This document shows positions 46,150-57,390 of a DNA stretch of 64,000 nucleotides, piece by piece; positions within the stretch are counted from its first letter, which is position 1, and each line of letters begins with the position of its first letter. The notes beneath the pieces are model-generated. The model ran no database searches and was not told the origin of the DNA. It saw only the letters and a program-made list of their open reading frames with translations. The stretch comes from Paraburkholderia dilworthii (GTDB lineage: Bacteria > Pseudomonadota > Gammaproteobacteria > Burkholderiales > Burkholderiaceae). A program made the translations under genes and the position numbers. The stretch covers positions 158,943 to 222,942 of the forward strand of contig NZ_AWZT01000006.1 in NCBI RefSeq assembly GCF_000472525.1, given 5' to 3'.

Positions 46150-47076
46150 ATGAGCACCACCGCCACGCCCACACGCCGCGCCCCCGATAGCTTCGCCATC
46201 CTGCTGATGGTCGGCTTGTGCGCAATCTGGGGTTTCCAGCAAGTGGCGATCAAAAGCGCCAACGCCACGCTGCCACCGTTTTTTCAGGCCGGTTTGCGCT
46301 CGGCAGTCGCGACGCTGCTGGTGTGGGGCTGGGCACGCTCGCGTGGCACGCCGCTATTCCGCGACGACGGCACGCTCACGGCCGGGCTGCTTGCGGGCAT
46401 GCTGTTCGCGGCCGAGTTCGTGTGTATTTTTCTCGGGCTCACGCTGACGAGTGCATCGCGCATGGCGGTGTTTCTATACACCGCGCCTTGCTTCACGGCA
46501 TTGGGCCTGCACTGGTTCGTCGAAGGCGAGCGGATGCGCCGCATTCAATGGCTCGGCATTGTCGTTGCGTTCGCGGGCATGACGTTGGCTTTCGCGGATG
46601 GCTTTCTGCACGGCCCCGCGGCGCGCAGCCCGTCTCTGGCTGCCGTGGCCGGCGATGCGCTCGGCGTGCTCGCGGGCATCGCCTGGGCCGCGACGACCGT
46701 TGTGGTGCGCGCGACGCGCCTCGCGCATTCGAGCGCGAGCAAGACGCTCTTCTATCAACTGGCGGTGTCCGCGGTGGTGCTGCTTGCGCTGGCGCTTGCG
46801 TTCGGCGAGGCGCACGTCGACACGGTGACGCCGTTGGCGCTTGCGAGCCTCGCGTATCAGGCGGTGGTGGTCGCGTTCGTCAGCTATCTGGTGTGGTTCT
46901 GGCTGCTCACACGCTACGTCGCCTCGCGCCTGTCGGTGTTCTCGTTTCTCACGCCGCTGTTTGGCGTGACCTTCGGCGTGCTGCTGCTCGGCGAGTCGTT
47001 CAGCGTACGGTTTTTGATGGCTGCGGCGCTCGTGCTGACCGGCATCGCGCTGGTCAATGCGCCGGGTAAGCGGTGA
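46150..47076 (+). CDS. EamA/DMT family inner-membrane transporter
   Basis: Ten-helix drug/metabolite-transporter superfamily permease (308 residues from the ATG at 46150, MSTTATPTRRAPDS). Two EamA repeats are visible: the first begins LLMVGLCAIWGFQQVAIKSA and the second near AGDALGVLAGIAWAATTVVV. TPLFGVTFGVLLLGES is the conserved C-terminal motif. The upstream frame from 46084 is not conserved. The substrate is unknown; many members export amino acids or metabolites. Confidence 0.87.
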   Translation: MSTTATPTRRAPDSFAILLMVGLCAIWGFQQVAIKSANATLPPFFQAGLRSAVATLLVWGWARSRGTPLFRDDGTLTAGLLAGMLFAAEFVCIFLGLTLTSASRMAVFLYTAPCFTALGLHWFVEGERMRRIQWLGIVVAFAGMTLAFADGFLHGPAARSPSLAAVAGDALGVLAGIAWAATTVVVRATRLAHSSASKTLFYQLAVSAVVLLALALAFGEAHVDTVTPLALASLAYQAVVVAFVSYLVWFWLLTRYVASRLSVFSFLTPLFGVTFGVLLLGESFSVRFLMAAALVLTGIALVNAPGKR

Positions 47077-47202
47077 GCTGAGTGGCTCGGGACTCCGAGC
47101 CGCTGCACCCGAAGCTTCACGGCTCCAGGCTTAGCGGCTCGGCACTCGGGCTTGGCGCTTCAGGGCGCTTAGGTTTAGCGCTCAGAACTTCGGGCCCAAC
47201 GC

Positions 47203-48033
47203 TTAACGCTTACCCGCCACGATCTGCGCGACGCGCACATACTCGGCCACCGGCACGTCTTCGGCGCGGCGCTGCAAGTCGAAGCCGATCGCGTCGAAGT
47301 CGACCGTGTCGCGCAACGCGGCCAACGTATTTCGTAGCATCTTGCGCCGCTGCGAGAACGCCGCCGTGACCACTTCGCCGAGTACGCGCTCGTCCACCGG
47401 CGTCAGCTCGTGCGGCGCATACGGGATCATTCGGACGATCGCGGAATCGACCTTCGGCGGCGGCTGGAATGCCTCGGGCGGCACGTCCAGCTGCTTGTCG
47501 ATCACGTAGCGATATTGCAGCATCACCGAGAGGCGGCTGAAGGCCTTGGTGCCCGGCTCGGCCACCATCCGCTCGACCACTTCGTTCTGCAGCATGAAGT
47601 GCTGATCGATCACGCGGTGCGCAAACGCAGTGAGATGAAACAGCAGCGGGCTCGAAATGTTGTATGGCAAATTGCCGACAATGCGTAACGACGGCTCGTC
47701 GCCCGGCGCGGCCAGCGAGCCGAAGTCGAACGCGAGTGCGTCGCCCGCATGCAACTGGAGCAGATCGCCGAACTTGTTCTTCAGACGCCCGATCAGATCG
47801 CGGTCCAACTCGACGGCGTGAAGCGGCGACTCGGGCGTCGCCAGACGCTCGATCAGCGGTTCCGTCAGCGCGCCGAGCCCCGGCCCGATCTCGACCATGC
47901 GTTCGCCGCGTTGCGGCCGGATCACGTCGACGATCGAATCGATCACGCCCATGTCGACCAGAAAGTTCTGGCCGAAACGCTTGCGCGCAATATGACCTTG
48001 GTGCCGGCCCTGCTGCTGTCTGCTGGTGGACAT
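47203..48033 (-). CDS. rsmA: 16S rRNA dimethyladenosine transferase
   Basis: Dimethylates A1518 and A1519 of 16S rRNA late in 30S assembly. It has 276 residues. Motif X/I are [20 protein letters not shown] and [15 protein letters not shown], with motif [15 protein letters not shown]. Loss of this enzyme confers kasugamycin resistance in E. coli. The gene closes the conserved lptD-surA-pdxA-rsmA block, 80 bp after pdxA. The 126 bp downstream, up to the EamA stop, is rich in GGCTC-type short repeats and holds no gene. Confidence 0.97.
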   Translation of the reverse strand: MSTSRQQQGRHQGHIARKRFGQNFLVDMGVIDSIVDVIRPQRGERMVEIGPGLGALTEPLIERLATPESPLHAVELDRDLIGRLKNKFGDLLQLHAGDALAFDFGSLAAPGDEPSLRIVGNLPYNISSPLLFHLTAFAHRVIDQHFMLQNEVVERMVAEPGTKAFSRLSVMLQYRYVIDKQLDVPPEAFQPPPKVDSAIVRMIPYAPHELTPVDERVLGEVVTAAFSQRRKMLRNTLAALRDTVDFDAIGFDLQRRAEDVPVAEYVRVAQIVAGKR

Positions 48034-48113
48034 CGAAGAAACGCTAAAGAAAGAAAACGGCTTGAGAAATGAATATGCGCGAGGCGCCGATGTGACGTTG
48101 AATCGACGTTGAA

Positions 48114-49124
48114 TCAGCCCGCGCGGCGATGTTGCGCCATTAAAACCGCCGTGTCGATGGCGGCGATCAGGCTGCCCGCGTCGGCGCGGCCGGTGCCGGC
48201 GAGATCGAGTGCGGTGCCGTGATCGACCGACGTGCGGATGATCGGAAGCCCAAGCGTGATATTGATGCCTTCGCCGAACGTCGCATATTTGAGCACCGGC
48301 AAGCCCTGATCGTGGAACATCGCAAGCACGCAGTCGGCTTCGTCCAGATAACGCGGCTGAAACAGCGTGTCAGCCGGATAGGGACCGCGCGCGTCGATGC
48401 CCTCGCCGTTCGCGAGCTTGAGCGCCGGCGAGATCACGTCGATTTCCTCGCGGCCGAGGTAGCCGTTTTCCCCGGCATGCGGGTTCAGACCCGTGACGAG
48501 AATGCGCGGCGCCGGCAAGCCGAAGTGATGCCGCAAATCGTGATCGACAATGCGCAGCGTTTCGACAAGACCTTCTATCGAGAGCGCCGTTGACACGTCC
48601 TTCAGCGGCAAATGGGTAGTAGCAAGCGCCACTCGCAACGGACGCTTGCCGGTGCCCGCCAGCATCATCACCACGCGCGGCGTGTGCGTGCGTTCGGCGA
48701 GAAATTCGGTGTGGCCGGTAAAAGGCACGCCCGCATCGTTGATGGTGCTCTTTTGCAGCGGCGCGGTAACGATGGCGTCGAATGTGCCCGCCATTGCGCC
48801 GTCGATTGCGCTGTCCAGCAGATCGAGCACGTAGCGCCCATTGGCCGCGTTCAGCTTGCCCGCGACCGCCGGCGCACCGAGCGGCCGATGCTGCACCCGA
48901 ACGCGCGACGCGTCGGCCACGAGCGCTTGCCAATCTACGCCCACTGCCCGCGCCCGTTCAGCGATAAGACCTGCATCGCCGAGCACCGTGAACTGTGCGC
49001 GGGGCCAGTGTGCCGCCGCACCCGCGAGCGCCTGGGCGGTCAGTTCGGGACCGACGCCGGCGGGCTCCCCGGTCGTGATCGCGATCTGCAACGGCAAGCT
49101 GGCGGACTGGGCGGCGGAATTCAT
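48114..49124 (-). CDS. pdxA: 4-hydroxythreonine-4-phosphate dehydrogenase
   Basis: Pyridoxal 5'-phosphate synthesis enzyme (336 residues), which oxidises 4-phosphohydroxy-L-threonine with NAD. The three metal-binding His sites are visible in [27 protein letters not shown] and [12 protein letters not shown], near residues 135, 210 and 266. The N-terminus [20 protein letters not shown] is characteristic. It follows surA after 5 nt, so it is probably in the same transcript as lptD and surA. Confidence 0.96.
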   Translation of the reverse strand: MNSAAQSASLPLQIAITTGEPAGVGPELTAQALAGAAAHWPRAQFTVLGDAGLIAERARAVGVDWQALVADASRVRVQHRPLGAPAVAGKLNAANGRYVLDLLDSAIDGAMAGTFDAIVTAPLQKSTINDAGVPFTGHTEFLAERTHTPRVVMMLAGTGKRPLRVALATTHLPLKDVSTALSIEGLVETLRIVDHDLRHHFGLPAPRILVTGLNPHAGENGYLGREEIDVISPALKLANGEGIDARGPYPADTLFQPRYLDEADCVLAMFHDQGLPVLKYATFGEGINITLGLPIIRTSVDHGTALDLAGTGRADAGSLIAAIDTAVLMAQHRRAG

Positions 49125-49129
49125 GACGT

Positions 49130-50485
49130 TTATTGAACGCGAGACAGATCGGGCTTTACTTCGACATACGCGGTGTCGCGCAATTCGCGCAGCCAGTCGG
49201 CGTAAGCCTGCTCCGCCTTGCGCTGACCGATGGCCTGGCGCGCGAGGTCCATTTGCTGGGCGACCGAGCCTTCGGACTCGCGGCGTCCCAGCACCTGAAT
49301 CAGGTGATAGCCGTATTCGCTGCGCACCGGGTCGCTGATCTGACCGTCCTGCAAGCCGTTCATTGCGCGCTCGAATTCCGGCACCGTCTCGCCTGGGCTG
49401 ATCCAGCCCAGGTCGCCGCCTTGCGACGATGAACCATCTTGCGAATATGTGTGAGCGAACTTGGAGAAGTCGCCGCCTGCGGCAATTTCCTTCTTGATTT
49501 CGAGCAGCTTCTGGCGCGCTTGCGGCTCGGACATGCCGTCGCCCACGCGCAGCAGGATGTGGCGCACGTGCGTTTGCACGAGCTTCGGCGCGTCGGAACT
49601 CGTGCCCTGACCGGTGCGGCGATCGACGAGACGCACGACTTCAAAACCGTCGTTGGTGCGGATCACTTCCGGATTGACCTGACCAGGACGCAGCGCCGAA
49701 GCCGCCTTGACGAACTCCGGCGGCAGCTTCGACGGCGCGGCGAAGCCCATGTCGCCGCCCTTCGACGCATCGGGCGCCTGCGAATTCGACTTCGCGAGCT
49801 TCTCGAAGTTGGCGCCGCCCTTGGCTTCGGCAAGCAATGCCTCGGCCTTCTTCTGAGCCGCTTCGATATCCGTTTGCGGCGCGTTCAGCGGCGCCTTTAG
49901 CAGAATGTGCTGCATATGCAGGTCGCTCGTCGCGCCGGCATTCGGGCCACGCTGACTTGCGATGTAGTTCGCGACTTCCGCGTCCGACACCGTGACCTTG
50001 CTGTCCACTTCCTTTTCACGCAGACGCGAAAGCGTGAGTTCGGTGCGCGCGTCGCTCGTGAAAGTGGCCCAAGGCACGCCTTGCGCCTCGATCCGCGAAC
50101 GGTAAACGTCGAGCGACAGGTTGTTCGCCTGCGCGAGCCGCTCGAGCGTTTTCTGCACGGCCGCATCGTCGATATTGATGCCGTCTTCCTTCGCCTTCTG
50201 CAACTGGATGCGCTCCAGCACCATCTGGTTGAGCACCTGCTGACGCAACTGGTCGGCCGGCGGAATCGGTGCGTTCTGCTGACTCAGGCGGCGGGTAATC
50301 AGCCCCACGCGCTCTTCGAGCTCGCGCCGCGTGATGACACCGTTGTTGACCACTGCGGCGATCGTGTCGACCGTCTGGCCGCCGCGGTTGCCGCCGAGCG
50401 CCTGCGCCTGTACCGGCGCAACCGACAGGAAAGACGCCACGGCGGCAAGACCTGCCGCGAGCGTTGCCAAGCGAAGCTTTTTCAT
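49130..50485 (-). CDS. surA: Periplasmic chaperone and peptidyl-prolyl isomerase SurA
   Basis: Chaperone for outer-membrane beta-barrels (451 residues from the ATG at 50485). Signal peptide [20 protein letters not shown] with cleavage after VQA. An N-terminal helical chaperone domain begins [20 protein letters not shown]. Two parvulin PPIC domains follow: [11 protein letters not shown]... to VRLVDRR, and [13 protein letters not shown]... to [10 protein letters not shown]. The frame upstream to 50629 is not conserved. It lies 76 bp after lptD, its best-known client. Confidence 0.96.
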   Translation of the reverse strand: MKKLRLATLAAGLAAVASFLSVAPVQAQALGGNRGGQTVDTIAAVVNNGVITRRELEERVGLITRRLSQQNAPIPPADQLRQQVLNQMVLERIQLQKAKEDGINIDDAAVQKTLERLAQANNLSLDVYRSRIEAQGVPWATFTSDARTELTLSRLREKEVDSKVTVSDAEVANYIASQRGPNAGATSDLHMQHILLKAPLNAPQTDIEAAQKKAEALLAEAKGGANFEKLAKSNSQAPDASKGGDMGFAAPSKLPPEFVKAASALRPGQVNPEVIRTNDGFEVVRLVDRRTGQGTSSDAPKLVQTHVRHILLRVGDGMSEPQARQKLLEIKKEIAAGGDFSKFAHTYSQDGSSSQGGDLGWISPGETVPEFERAMNGLQDGQISDPVRSEYGYHLIQVLGRRESEGSVAQQMDLARQAIGQRKAEQAYADWLRELRDTAYVEVKPDLSRVQ

Positions 50486-50561
50486 GATTGCCACAGATAC
50501 TCCAATGATGTCGGGCACGCCTGGCCCGTCTTTTCGCATTCGATGAACGACCGGGCGAGCG

Positions 50562-52928
50562 TCATTCGTAATTGATGAACCGCGACTCCGGCGGCGGCGG
50601 TGGCGGCAGCGGCGTATAGCCCGCCACACTGCTGCGGAACGCGGAAATCAGCCCGTTGTCGACGCTCGACAAGCCCTTGAACGTCAACTGCGCGAGAAAG
50701 CGCGTGCTCGACTGATGCTGCCCCGACGTATTCAGGCCGTTCGCGTAGCGCTGAATGCCCGCGCCGAGCGTCCAGCAGTCCGCGTCGTATTGCAGACCGA
50801 CGAGGCCGTCGACGATCCGATGCCCGCCCAGATCGTAGTTGAACCGTCCAACCCCGAACACCCGATGCGTGAGCGGCCATTGCCCCGATACCAGCACCTG
50901 GTTGATAGGTTCGTTGTCCAGCGTGGTGTTCGCGCGCGTGTAACGATAGGCGACGTTGAGCACCTTGCCGGTCGCCGGACTGAAGCCAAAACCGACGCTC
51001 GTCTTGACCAGCTGGTTGTTGTCCGCATTATATTGGAACGCGGTTTCCGACGCGAAACCGGCCCCGAGCTTGACCGACGCGCCCACGATCAGGTCCGAAT
51101 GCGTGGCTTGCGTGCTGGTCTGATTCGGCAGCAGCGTGACGCGTTGATCTTGGAAATAGTACTGCTGCGCGATCACGAAACGCGCGCGTTCGTCGCCCGT
51201 TGCCGGGTTGATAAAGCGCGTGGTGATGGCCGCGGTCAGACGGTTCGCATCCGCAATACGGTCGTTGCCGACGAACGTATTCGGCGTGAAGATCTCCGCG
51301 AGCCCGAAGTCGGATTCGGCGGTGTCGAAGAGCGGCGCCGACGCCTGATTGCGATACGGCGTGTACACGTAGTACAGGCGCGGTTCGAGCGTCTGGATGT
51401 AATCCTCGCCGAAGAGCCGCACCGAGCGGTCGAAGATGAGCCCGGTGTCGAAGCTCAGCGTCGGAATCGATTCGGTGAAATTCTTAGGCGTGCCGACCGG
51501 CACGTCGCCGCTGATGTTGCGCAGGTTATACGACGCGAAGTGCCACTGCACCTTCGGCGTGACGAAGTAGCCTGGCCCCACGACCGAGTACGAAATGTAC
51601 GGGTTGAACAGCACCCGCTGGCCTTCCGTCATGTCCGCGGTCGTGATGCGGAAGTTCGTGTAGTCCGCTTCTGCACCGAAGTCGAAGCCGCCCACGTTGT
51701 ACTTCGCGTACTTCACGTTCAACTGCGGCTCGCGTCCATACGGCGCGACCGACGGCGTGAGCGTCTGCCAGTGCTGCTCGCGCGCGAGCACCGACCACGG
51801 TCCGTTGTTATACGTCAACCCGGCTTCCTGTTGATACAGGAGCTGGGTGCCGTTCATGAACTGATTGACCGACGACGACAGGTCTTCCGGATACGTATTG
51901 TCCGAGACCTTGTTGTAGTAGATATAGCCGCCGAACCCGTTGCCGAAGTTCTGGTTGTGCTGGATGTACAGCGCGTAGCGGTTGGTCCGGGTCAGCCGGT
52001 CGTTCGGCAGGAACTCACCGGTGATCGACCCCGAATACGTGGGCGACAGATAGCGGAACGTGCTTTGCAACTGCACACCGCGCTTCGAGATCACGCGCGG
52101 CGTAACCGTCAGATCGCGATTCGGCGCGATGTTGAAGTAATACGGCACCGACAGTTCGAAGCCGTTCGTCGAACTGAGCGAGAACGTGGGCGGCAGGATA
52201 CCGCTGCGCCGCTCACCCGACAGCGGAAACGACAGCCACGGCGAGGCGAAAACCGGCAGCCCCTGGAAGAACAGCACGCTGTTGTACGCCACGCCTTCGT
52301 CGGCGCCGGTGTCGAAATCGAACTCGCTGCCCTTGATGTACCACGCCGGATCGTCGGCGCAGGCGCAGGCCGTGTAGGTGCCCCTGGTGAACACCGAGCG
52401 CTCGTTATCCAGCAGGTCGACGCGCTCCGCGCTGCCCGAGCCGCCCGTCACGTTGAAGTGATACTTCGGCGCGGTCATGAAGCCTTCGCTCGAATCCACG
52501 CGCATGTGCGCTTCGGGTCCGGCGAACGTCGTACCGTTGTTGTTCATGTGGACCTGGCCGTATGCGTCGGCCATGTCCGTGTCCTGATCGTAATGAAGCG
52601 CGTCGGCCTTGATCACGACCGTACTGCGGCGCACTTCGGCCGAGCCCTTGACGGCCATGTCCTGATCGGTGGTGCCGTTGGTCGAATCGCCGAGAACGAA
52701 CGTGGCCGGCTTCTGTCCCGGCTGCAGCACGTGATCTTCGAGTTGCGGGGCGAGTTGCATGCCCCACGGCGGATCGATCGGTTGCGGCTGCGCGGCCTCC
52801 CCGACCAGTTGGGCGTGAGCAAGCGCGGGCACGAGGCCCGGAACGGCGATCAACGCCGCGACGAGCCGCCTTTTGCGCGGCACCGCGGCACAAGAGGGAA
52901 TCGTTTGGGAAAGCTGTCTAGGCGGCAT
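50562..52928 (-). CDS. lptD: LPS-assembly outer-membrane protein LptD
   Basis: Beta-barrel that inserts lipopolysaccharide in the outer leaflet together with LptE. It has 788 residues. Signal peptide [19 protein letters not shown], cleaved before QLVGEA. The N-terminal beta-jellyroll (OstA-like, [20 protein letters not shown]) and the barrel ([21 protein letters not shown]) are typical. Cysteines sit in YTACACADD and near the C-terminus ([10 protein letters not shown]), fewer than the four of E. coli, so the disulfide pattern may differ. Heads lptD-surA-pdxA-rsmA and is divergent from amgK. Confidence 0.95.
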   Translation of the reverse strand: MPPRQLSQTIPSCAAVPRKRRLVAALIAVPGLVPALAHAQLVGEAAQPQPIDPPWGMQLAPQLEDHVLQPGQKPATFVLGDSTNGTTDQDMAVKGSAEVRRSTVVIKADALHYDQDTDMADAYGQVHMNNNGTTFAGPEAHMRVDSSEGFMTAPKYHFNVTGGSGSAERVDLLDNERSVFTRGTYTACACADDPAWYIKGSEFDFDTGADEGVAYNSVLFFQGLPVFASPWLSFPLSGERRSGILPPTFSLSSTNGFELSVPYYFNIAPNRDLTVTPRVISKRGVQLQSTFRYLSPTYSGSITGEFLPNDRLTRTNRYALYIQHNQNFGNGFGGYIYYNKVSDNTYPEDLSSSVNQFMNGTQLLYQQEAGLTYNNGPWSVLAREQHWQTLTPSVAPYGREPQLNVKYAKYNVGGFDFGAEADYTNFRITTADMTEGQRVLFNPYISYSVVGPGYFVTPKVQWHFASYNLRNISGDVPVGTPKNFTESIPTLSFDTGLIFDRSVRLFGEDYIQTLEPRLYYVYTPYRNQASAPLFDTAESDFGLAEIFTPNTFVGNDRIADANRLTAAITTRFINPATGDERARFVIAQQYYFQDQRVTLLPNQTSTQATHSDLIVGASVKLGAGFASETAFQYNADNNQLVKTSVGFGFSPATGKVLNVAYRYTRANTTLDNEPINQVLVSGQWPLTHRVFGVGRFNYDLGGHRIVDGLVGLQYDADCWTLGAGIQRYANGLNTSGQHQSSTRFLAQLTFKGLSSVDNGLISAFRSSVAGYTPLPPPPPPESRFINYE

Positions 52929-53149
52929 GTATCGTTTGGCGAATCGGCCCGTCCGTCAGCTTCTGCAGTCACGATCCACCGCCTGCACACCACGACCGTG
53001 ACAGTCGGCTGCACATCAATATTTACAATCTTCGAACGGTGAGGCGGGCGGTAAAGCGGAATACGCGAAAGCTGGCGTGAGTCGCGTCAAAAAAGTCGTG
53101 GGGTATTATATGGCAAGACGTTGTCCCTCTGAATTTGCCGCCGGTTTTC

Positions 53150-54280
53150 ATGACGCTGCCCCCTTCCCAAGACTTCACACACTCCCCCGCCGAGCGCCGC
53201 CTCGAACTGCTCGAGGCCTGGCTGCAAGGCTATGCGGCGCGCTATGCGCTCGATATCAGCACGCTCGCGCCGGCTTCGTCCGACGCCAGTTTTCGCCGCT
53301 ACTTCCGGCTTGCCGGTAAGGCGGCGGAAGGCGAAAGCGCCGGTACGCTGATCGCCGTCGATGCACCGCCGCCTGAAAAGTGCCGCGAATTCGTGCAGAT
53401 CGCGCAATTGCTCGACGCCGCGGGCGTGCATGTGCCGCGCGTGCTGGAGGCCGACTTCGATGCGGGGTTCATGCTCGTCACCGACCTCGGCACCGCGTCG
53501 TACCTCGGCGCACTCACCGCCGCGCAAAACGACAGCGACCCGCGCCGCGCCCGCACGCTGATGCGAGACGCGCTCGACGCGCTGATCCGCTGGCAACTCA
53601 CGTCGCGCGAAGACGTGCTGCCGCCGTTCGACGAGGCCTTCCTGCGCCGCGAGATGGAATTGATGCCCGAGTGGTTCATCGGCCGGCACCTTGGCCGCGA
53701 GGTCGACGACAACACGCGCGGCCTGCTCGATCGCACGTTCGCGCTGCTGATCGCGAGCGCGCGGGCGCAACCGCAAGTGTTCATGCTGCGCGATTTCATG
53801 CCGCGCAATCTGATGGTCTGCGCCGCGCCGAACGCGCCGCACGTGGCCACCCTAGCCAACGAAGCAAGCCGCGAGGCCAACCCGGGCGTGCTCGACTTCC
53901 AGGACGCGGTGTATGGCCCGATCAGCTACGACGTCGCATCGCTCCTGCGCGACGCGTTCCTCAGTTGGGACGAGGAGTTCGAGCTCGACTGCTTCGTGTA
54001 CTACTGGGAGCGCGCGAAGAAAGCCGGCCTGCCCGTTGATCCCGATTTCGGCGAGTTCTATCGCCAGATCGAATGGATGGGATTGCAACGGCATATCAAG
54101 GTACTGGGTCTTTTCTGTCGCATCAATTACCGCGACGGCAAACCGCATTACATGAAGGATCTGCCGCGTTTCATCGGCTATGCACGCAAGGTCGCCGAAC
54201 GTTATGCGCCGCTGCGGCCGTTCGCGAAGCTGCTCGACGATCTCGAAGGCCGCGCGAACGAAGTCGGCTACACGTTCTGA
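53150..54280 (+). CDS. amgK: AmgK-type anomeric MurNAc/GlcNAc kinase
   Basis: Aminoglycoside-phosphotransferase-fold sugar kinase (376 residues) that phosphorylates the anomeric carbon of MurNAc in peptidoglycan recycling. The catalytic loop is MLRDFMPRNLMV (near residue 210) and the metal motif is VLDFQDAVYGPISYD. It is followed 9 nt later by murU, and lies beside lptD exactly as PA0596-PA0597 lie beside lptD in Pseudomonas. The Pseudomonas pair gives intrinsic fosfomycin resistance by bypassing MurA. The ATG at 53150 is preferred over the upstream frame at 53135. Confidence 0.9.
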   Translation: MTLPPSQDFTHSPAERRLELLEAWLQGYAARYALDISTLAPASSDASFRRYFRLAGKAAEGESAGTLIAVDAPPPEKCREFVQIAQLLDAAGVHVPRVLEADFDAGFMLVTDLGTASYLGALTAAQNDSDPRRARTLMRDALDALIRWQLTSREDVLPPFDEAFLRREMELMPEWFIGRHLGREVDDNTRGLLDRTFALLIASARAQPQVFMLRDFMPRNLMVCAAPNAPHVATLANEASREANPGVLDFQDAVYGPISYDVASLLRDAFLSWDEEFELDCFVYYWERAKKAGLPVDPDFGEFYRQIEWMGLQRHIKVLGLFCRINYRDGKPHYMKDLPRFIGYARKVAERYAPLRPFAKLLDDLEGRANEVGYTF

Positions 54281-54289
54281 CCCATCACA

Positions 54290-54997
54290 ATGTCCTTGAA
54301 GAAAGCGATGATTTTCGCCGCGGGTCGCGGCGAGCGCATGCGTCCGTTGACCGACGCGTGCCCCAAGCCTTTGCTCGAAGTGGGCGGCAAACCGCTGATC
54401 GTCTGGCAGATCGAACGGCTCGCACGGGCGGGGTTTGAGACGATCGTGATCAATCACGCGTGGCTTGGTGAGCAGATCGAAGCGGCACTCGGCAACGGTT
54501 CGCGCTGGCAAGTACAGTTGCGCTATTCGCCCGAGCACGAAGCGCTCGAGACGGCGGGCGGCATCGTGCAAGCACTGCCGTTTATCGAAGATAACGGCGC
54601 GAGCGAGGTGTTCGTCGCGGTGAGCGGCGACGTGTACGCGGATTTCGATTACCGTGCTCTGAACGCGCGTGCGCAAGCATTGAAGGCGCTGACGGAGCCG
54701 GGCATGCATCTGGTGATGGTGCCGAACCCGCCGTTTCATCCGGGCGGAGACTTTGCGCTCAAGAGCGGCGTGTTGTCGCTCGACGCCGAGCCGCGCTTCA
54801 CGTTCGGCAATATCGGGCTCTACGACACGCGCATGTTCCGCGATTTGCCGCTCGGCACACCGCGCGCGCTCACGCCGTATTACCGCGAGACGATTGCGCG
54901 CGGTCTCGCTACTGGCGAGCTATACGAAGGCTTGTGGGAAAACGTCGGAACGCCGGCGCAGCTTCAGGCGTTGGATCAGCGGTTGGCTGCCCGCTAA
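54290..54997 (+). CDS. murU: N-acetylmuramate alpha-1-phosphate uridylyltransferase MurU
   Basis: Nucleotidyltransferase of 235 residues that makes UDP-MurNAc from MurNAc-1-phosphate, the step after AmgK. The N-terminal motif AMIFAAGRGERMRPLTDACPK and the VAVSGDVYADFD metal motif are present, along with GNIGLYDTRMF and LWENVGTPAQLQ. Coupled to amgK (9-bp gap). Together they return cell-wall sugar to UDP-MurNAc without MurA/MurB. Confidence 0.92.
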   Translation: MSLKKAMIFAAGRGERMRPLTDACPKPLLEVGGKPLIVWQIERLARAGFETIVINHAWLGEQIEAALGNGSRWQVQLRYSPEHEALETAGGIVQALPFIEDNGASEVFVAVSGDVYADFDYRALNARAQALKALTEPGMHLVMVPNPPFHPGGDFALKSGVLSLDAEPRFTFGNIGLYDTRMFRDLPLGTPRALTPYYRETIARGLATGELYEGLWENVGTPAQLQALDQRLAAR

Positions 54998-55115
54998 AGC
55001 GGGCTCGCCCGAGCCAAGGCGCCAGCACCGCACAAAGCTGCGCGGACGCAGCACGACTACCGCACGAGCATGAGACACGCCGCGGCGTGAGCAGCACACA
55101 CCCCGGCGTAAGCGG
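54989..55115. other. Hairpins downstream of murU
   Basis: GCCCGC-TAAA-GCGGGC carries the murU stop in its loop (54989-55004), and GGCTCG-CC-CGAGCC (55002-55015) overlaps it. There is no T-run. The pair could slow or stop transcription between murU and the convergent ABC exporter. Confidence 0.4.
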
Positions 55116-55181
55116 CGAACAAGCCACGCTGACGGTTGCCACGCTACGAGCGCGGGCGCCTTGACTGCGCGGCCAGCCGTG

Positions 55182-57071
55182 TCAGCGCCCGCTATCGCCT
55201 GCCCCTACGGTCTCCGCCGGCTCCGGCGCTTCGGCCGCGCGCTGCTGCTGCAACGCCCACATCTGCGCGAAGAGGCCGTTCGCGCGCAGTAGTTCGGCAT
55301 GCGTGCCGCGCTCGACAATGCGCCCCTTGTCCATCACGATGATCTGCTGCGCGTGCACCACCGTCGAAAGCCGGTGCGCGATGATGAGCGTCGTGCGTTC
55401 GCGCGCGATCTGATCGAGCTCATGCTGGATCGCGCGCTCGGAACGCGAATCGAGCGCCGAAGTGGCTTCGTCGAACAATAGAATCGGCGGATTCTTCAGG
55501 ATGGTCCGCGCAATCGCGACACGCTGCTTCTCGCCGCCCGACAGCTTCAGCCCGCGCTCGCCGACGGGCGTCTCATATCCCTTCGGCAGTCCTTCGATGA
55601 ACTCGTGGATATGCGCAGCGCGCGCCGCCGCGATGACTTCCTCGCGCGTCGCGGACGGCCGTCCATAAGCAATGTTGTAGTAGATCGAATCGTTGAACAG
55701 CACTGTGTCCTGCGGCACGATGCCAATCGACGCGCGCAGCGAAGCCTGCGTCACGTCGCGAATGTCCTGACCGTCGATGGTGATTGCACCACCCGTCGCG
55801 CGATCCAGATCGTAGAAGCGGAACATGAGCCGCGCGAGCGTCGACTTGCCCGAGCCGCTATGGCCGACCACCGCCGTGGTGGTGCCGGCCGGAATCGTAA
55901 AGCTCACGTCGTGCAGAATCTGGCGCGCGGGTTCGTATGAAAAGTTCACGCGCTCGAAGCGCACTTGCGCGCCGCTCACTTGCAACGCGAGCGCATCCGG
56001 CAGGTCGGGTACTTCCTGCGCGGCGCCGAGTAGCGTGAACATGCGGTCCATGTCGGTGAGGCTTTGCTTCAACTCGCGATACACCACGCCCAGAAAATTC
56101 AGCGGAATATAAAGCTGCAACATGAACGTGTTGATCAGCACGAGATCGCCGAGCGTGAGGCGTCCCGCCATGACGCCTTCGGTCGCGCGCCACAGAATGA
56201 ACACGAGCCCCGTGCCGATGATCGCCTGCTGCCCGAAGTTCAGCGCAGACAGCGAACGCTGCGATTTGATGGCCGCCGTGCGATAGCGCTTCAGATTTTC
56301 GTCGTAGCGGCTTGCTTCCCACTCTTCATTGCCGAAGTACTTGACGGTCTCGTAGTTGAGCAGCGAATCGATTGCGCGCGAGTTCGCCTTCGAATCGAGC
56401 TCGTTCATCGTGCGGCGAAAATGCGTGCGCCACTCGGTCACTTTCACCGTGAACACGATGTAGACGGCGAGAGCCACGAACGTGACCACCGCGTAATACG
56501 CCTCGTATTTGACGACAAAAAATCCGAGCACGAGTCCGACTTCGACCAGCGTCGGCAGAATGCTGTACAGAGAATACGAAATGAGCTGCGTGATGCCGCG
56601 CGTGCCGCGTTCGATGTCGCGCGACATGCCGCCCGTTTGCCGGTCCAGATGAAAGCGCAACGACAAGTTATGCAGATGCCGGAACACTTTCAGCGCGAGC
56701 TGCCGCACCGCGCTTTCGGTGACTTTAGAGAACAGGATCTCGCGCAATTCGGAGAAGAGCGATGTGGAAAGCCGCACCACCGCATACGCGACCACCAGCA
56801 AGCCGACGCCGCCGAGCAGCACGATACCCGGCGAATCGTGCGCGCGGCCGAGCGCGGTCAGATGCTGCACCGACGCGAGGCTGTCGACGATCCTCTTCAT
56901 CACGATCGGCACACCGAGATTGGCGATTTTTGCGCCGATCAGGCAACTCAGCGCAAAGGCCACGCGCCATTTGTAGGTCGCCAGATACGGCAGCAGCGAC
57001 AGGATCGTCTGCCAGTCGTTGCGCGGCTGGGTAGAGATGGGCGAAGGTTCGGACGGAAGCGAGCGGCGCAT
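55182..57071 (-). CDS. ATM1/HMT-type ABC exporter, fused permease and ATPase
   Basis: Half-transporter of 629 residues from the ATG at 57071. Six transmembrane helices fill the N-terminal 340 residues, and HLHNLSLRFHLDRQTGGMSRDIERGTRG is the ATM1-class coupling segment. The ATPase has Walker A VVGHSGSGKSTLARL, signature LSGGEKQRVAIAR and Walker B ILLFDEATSALD. Bacterial Atm1-like exporters move glutathione-metal or glutathione-persulfide adducts, so a metal or thiol detoxification role is likely. The frame upstream to 57293 lacks family similarity. Confidence 0.9.
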   Translation of the reverse strand: MRRSLPSEPSPISTQPRNDWQTILSLLPYLATYKWRVAFALSCLIGAKIANLGVPIVMKRIVDSLASVQHLTALGRAHDSPGIVLLGGVGLLVVAYAVVRLSTSLFSELREILFSKVTESAVRQLALKVFRHLHNLSLRFHLDRQTGGMSRDIERGTRGITQLISYSLYSILPTLVEVGLVLGFFVVKYEAYYAVVTFVALAVYIVFTVKVTEWRTHFRRTMNELDSKANSRAIDSLLNYETVKYFGNEEWEASRYDENLKRYRTAAIKSQRSLSALNFGQQAIIGTGLVFILWRATEGVMAGRLTLGDLVLINTFMLQLYIPLNFLGVVYRELKQSLTDMDRMFTLLGAAQEVPDLPDALALQVSGAQVRFERVNFSYEPARQILHDVSFTIPAGTTTAVVGHSGSGKSTLARLMFRFYDLDRATGGAITIDGQDIRDVTQASLRASIGIVPQDTVLFNDSIYYNIAYGRPSATREEVIAAARAAHIHEFIEGLPKGYETPVGERGLKLSGGEKQRVAIARTILKNPPILLFDEATSALDSRSERAIQHELDQIARERTTLIIAHRLSTVVHAQQIIVMDKGRIVERGTHAELLRANGLFAQMWALQQQRAAEAPEPAETVGAGDSGR

Positions 57072-57390
57072 GGATTCGGCTGGGGAGGATGTGGAAATGC
57101 CGGAGTTCGCAGCGGTACGCCAACTGCCGCGTGCACGTCGGCACGCTGCCTGGTCGCGCAACCTCGCTGGGCGCTTTCCCGTACAATTCCTGATCTTCGT
57201 ATTGTCGCAGAAGCCGGCTGGCGCCGCTTTTCGTGGGCTATCCGGCCGTCGGTCGAAGGTTGGCCGCGTGGCCCTGCCGTTTCCCAAGGTCAAAGTCCGC
57301 GGCTAGCATGGAGCCGTTACCGCATAGTCCCCGCCCGCTGGTCGAGCCGACTGAGCCAATCAAACCAACACGCGTTTCCAGGGTAGCCCG
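57072..57390. other. 319-bp gap before the exporter and the thioesterase
   Basis: Divergent promoter region for the ABC exporter (minus) and the thioesterase (plus). A TACAAT at 57182-57187 on the plus strand is the only good -10. No small gene was recognised. Confidence 0.55.

Noticed and set aside
55182..57293. Longer start for the ABC exporter (703 codons)
   Set aside because: The extra 74 residues are Arg-rich and unlike family N-termini, and cover the promoter region.
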